Origin: JAUVKA01 sp964465145
GTDB lineage: Bacteria > Bacteroidota > Bacteroidia > Bacteroidales > UBA12481
Direction of reading: 5' to 3'
Assembly: GCA_964465145.1 (NCBI GenBank)
Contig: CAYXJR010000003.1
Coordinates: 47,925-111,924 of the forward strand
Length of the DNA stretch: 64,000 nucleotides
The notes below the pieces were generated by a model. It saw only the letters and a list, made by a program, of their open reading frames with translations, made no database searches and had not been told where the DNA came from. This document shows, piece by piece, positions 62,047-64,000 of the stretch. Within the stretch, counting starts at the first letter, position 1. Every line of letters begins with the position of its first letter. The position numbers and the translations under genes were made by a program.

Positions 62047-63987
62047 ATGAAATTTGAAGTCAATATGTTAAAAATACAAACAACATTCAGAGCATTCATT
62101 TTTATTGTGTGCTTTCCGTTAGTAATGGCCGGGTCTCTTACAGCACAAGAAGTTACTGAAAGCCAGTTTCTGGGAAATCGCTATTTTACTTTTAATACGG
62201 TTGTGAGGGTTAACCAGATTGAAACCTCCCGCGATGTAACTAATGGCGAAGATGAATCGAGTATTCACTCTCCGGAAGAAGCCCGTATTTTTCGGGAAAC
62301 TATAGAAAAAGGTTGGCCGGGTGCTCGCATTACCTGGGCCTTCAGCTGGCTGGCCCTGAAGGATGAGCGCCCTAATTATCGTGATTTGAAGAAGCTGATT
62401 GTCTCCTATCATGAAAAGTATGGCGATGAGATTACTTTTATTCCAGGCGGTTATTTTGCCAATATGTATAATACTCGTGAGCAGGTTAACCGCGACTTGC
62501 ATGATGGCTTACAGATGGTTTCGGATATGGTTGGAGATGGATACCGGCCCCTAAGTGTCATTGCAGGTTATCTCTCTGCAGAAAATCTCAGATATCTGGC
62601 AGATGAGGAAGGGATTCACGTTTGCCAGGGTAATATCTGGAGCCAGTATGCAATTGACAACGGCGATGGTGACGGCTCGATATCCTATCCTTATTACCCC
62701 TCACGAGAACATTTCTTAAAACCCGCCCAGGGTAAGGAAGATTTCATCGATTGTGTAAATCTTGATGGCTGGACCATGGATTTCCTGAGTGCAAGGTTCC
62801 CGGGTGGAAGAACTATTGATGGAGAATGGTGCGGTAGTCGGCAAGGTGTAGGTCCAATTGAAACGGTTATCAGATTAGGGACTGAGAGAGGCACCAAAGA
62901 AATGCTTGCCGTAACAGCTGCCCATTTCGACAAGGGCTTCGAATTAAATGATTTTGCCTGGGTAACCTGTACCTGGGAGCTGGGCCTTGTAGAAGCACGC
63001 AAAATATATGGCTATAAAGGTCGTAATGGAATGGAGGGAATGTTGATTTGGTTCAGTGAAATGAGGCGGCGCTGGCCTGATGCAAAGTGTATCACACTGG
63101 GAGAATTTGGGATGCTCTGGCGGGAGCAATTCAAAAATAATAATGATGTCAATTATAGATTTGTCCAACGCGGATCAGGCGTCTGCGGATCGGAGCCGGA
63201 ATTGGAAATCCAATGGTTTATGAACAAGGATTTTCGACTTGCGCTATTGAGGGATTGGCAAGAAAACGCACCCGGAAAACTGATTGACTTTACCCGTTAT
63301 GATCTTAAAGCCCAGGAACCAGCTGATCCTGAACCGGGCCAGCATAGCCGCAACTGGAGTTTGATGAACAGGCTAAACCAAAAGGGGATCCGGCCTCAGG
63401 ACAAACCTATTGATATCAGCCTGTTAAACGAAGAAGAAAAGGACCTTATCAGAAAGTGGTATCCTGACTTAATTGAGCCGCCAATAGTAACTCCGGGCCA
63501 AAATGGAGAGCCACCCTCTGATGCTATCATTTTGTTCGACAAGGATACCCTTATCAATTTTGTTAGTGTGGAAACGGGTGGAGCCCCTGAATGGATTGTA
63601 TCAGGAGATAATTTTACTGTAAAACCCGGGACGAAGGATATAATGACAAAGCAGAAATTCGGTGATTGTCAACTGCATATTGAGTGGAAAACATCTAAGG
63701 AAGATGTTATGGAAGGGAAAACGGGACAGAAATGCAGCAACTCGGGAATATACTTCATGAGTAAATATGAAATTCAGGTTTTCAATTCATACAATAATAA
63801 AACAAATCCTAGCGGTCAGGCTGCCGCATTTTACGGTAATTACCCACCCCTCGTCAATGCTTCTCTTGAACCTGGTCAGTGGCAGGTATATGATATAATC
63901 TTCATCGCTCCAAAATTCAGTGAAAATGAAGAACTGATTGAACCGCAGACTTCGTTAGTTTTCTTTTTTAATACAGCTCAGATGTAA
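62047..63987 (+). CDS. Secreted fusion of a TIM-barrel-like domain and a truncated DUF1080 domain
   Basis: A 646-residue secreted protein (signal ends SLTAQ; ATG 62047 or 62071). Residues about 35-470 recall Bacteroidota proteins of unknown function of the DUF3863/DUF3864 kind, with a deacetylase- or barrel-like pattern (YFTFNTVVRVNQ, ITWAFSWLALKDERP, FIPGGYFANMYNTREQVNRD, VTAAHFDKGFE, RRWPDAKCITLGEFG); this recognition is moderate. From about 495 a DUF1080/3-keto-disaccharide hydrolase domain begins (DAIILFDKDTL, FGDCQLHIEWKT, NSGIYFMSKYEIQVFNS, WQVYDIIFIAPKF). The frame ends at TAA 63985-63987 right after the LVFFFN strand, about 50 residues earlier than usual for DUF1080. Either a nonsense change or an error truncates it; the 13 bases left cannot tell. 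Confidence 0.72.
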   Translation: MKFEVNMLKIQTTFRAFIFIVCFPLVMAGSLTAQEVTESQFLGNRYFTFNTVVRVNQIETSRDVTNGEDESSIHSPEEARIFRETIEKGWPGARITWAFSWLALKDERPNYRDLKKLIVSYHEKYGDEITFIPGGYFANMYNTREQVNRDLHDGLQMVSDMVGDGYRPLSVIAGYLSAENLRYLADEEGIHVCQGNIWSQYAIDNGDGDGSISYPYYPSREHFLKPAQGKEDFIDCVNLDGWTMDFLSARFPGGRTIDGEWCGSRQGVGPIETVIRLGTERGTKEMLAVTAAHFDKGFELNDFAWVTCTWELGLVEARKIYGYKGRNGMEGMLIWFSEMRRRWPDAKCITLGEFGMLWREQFKNNNDVNYRFVQRGSGVCGSEPELEIQWFMNKDFRLALLRDWQENAPGKLIDFTRYDLKAQEPADPEPGQHSRNWSLMNRLNQKGIRPQDKPIDISLLNEEEKDLIRKWYPDLIEPPIVTPGQNGEPPSDAIILFDKDTLINFVSVETGGAPEWIVSGDNFTVKPGTKDIMTKQKFGDCQLHIEWKTSKEDVMEGKTGQKCSNSGIYFMSKYEIQVFNSYNNKTNPSGQAAAFYGNYPPLVNASLEPGQWQVYDIIFIAPKFSENEELIEPQTSLVFFFNTAQM

Positions 63988-64000
63988 GAAAAAACAGGGA

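Overview
The window reads as part of a large carbohydrate-utilisation locus of a Bacteroidota bacterium. The evidence is a SusC/SusD pair, lipoprotein or Sec signal peptides on almost every gene, AT-rich leaders mostly without Shine-Dalgarno sites, and many secreted glycoside hydrolases and formylglycine sulfatases. Several sulfatases suggest a sulfated, probably aquatic or marine, substrate; that is inference. No rRNA, tRNA, CRISPR array, insertion sequence or transcriptional regulator was seen.

Layout. Bases 1-4509 hold a cut-off sulfatase, a divergent GH106-like enzyme and a Gfo/Idh/MocA oxidoreductase, closed by a bidirectional terminator. A small lipoprotein on the minus strand (4566-4811) looks like a remnant of a DUF1080 protein. 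A long, almost gap-free plus-strand run then extends from 5046 to 57407. It starts with SusC (broken by an in-frame TGA at 7137) and SusD. Next come GH106-like, GH29, two rhamnose-mutarotase-like proteins, a beta-propeller, a URO-D-family protein, a second GH106-like, GH43-like, GH127, two sulfatases, a second copy of the beta-propeller and a large GH106 (to 31690). An M1-M24-M1 peptidase trio follows (31690-37359), then GH123-like and GH2 enzymes. A tandemly duplicated pair of unrecognised secreted families lies at 42023-50139. The run ends with a GH127-like enzyme, a SASA-type esterase, an M64-like peptidase with a C-terminal lectin-like domain, and a sulfatase. From 57473 the strand switches: a PQQ-type propeller and a VPS10/BNR-type propeller face left, and a divergent TIM-barrel-DUF1080 fusion runs to the window end.

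How it may work (inference). Surface sulfatases and an esterase would remove decorations. GH106-type enzymes, GH29, GH127, GH43-like, GH2 and GH123-like enzymes would trim L-rhamnose, L-fucose, L-arabinofuranose, galactose and perhaps an N-acetylhexosamine. SusCD would import oligosaccharides, RhaM would convert the released rhamnose anomer, and the URO-D-family protein might handle O-methyl groups. Four metallopeptidases in the same run, one of Xaa-Pro aminopeptidase type, together with GH127, suggest a glycoprotein substrate such as a hydroxyproline-rich or arabinogalactan-type algal glycoprotein rather than a simple polysaccharide.

The parts least explained by known families are the duplicated two-gene cassette at 42023-50139 and the duplicated beta-propellers at 15123 and 26955. 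Several possible reading-frame lesions (TGA at 7137, TAA at 63985, a T-run near 58715) should be checked against reads before being taken as biology.
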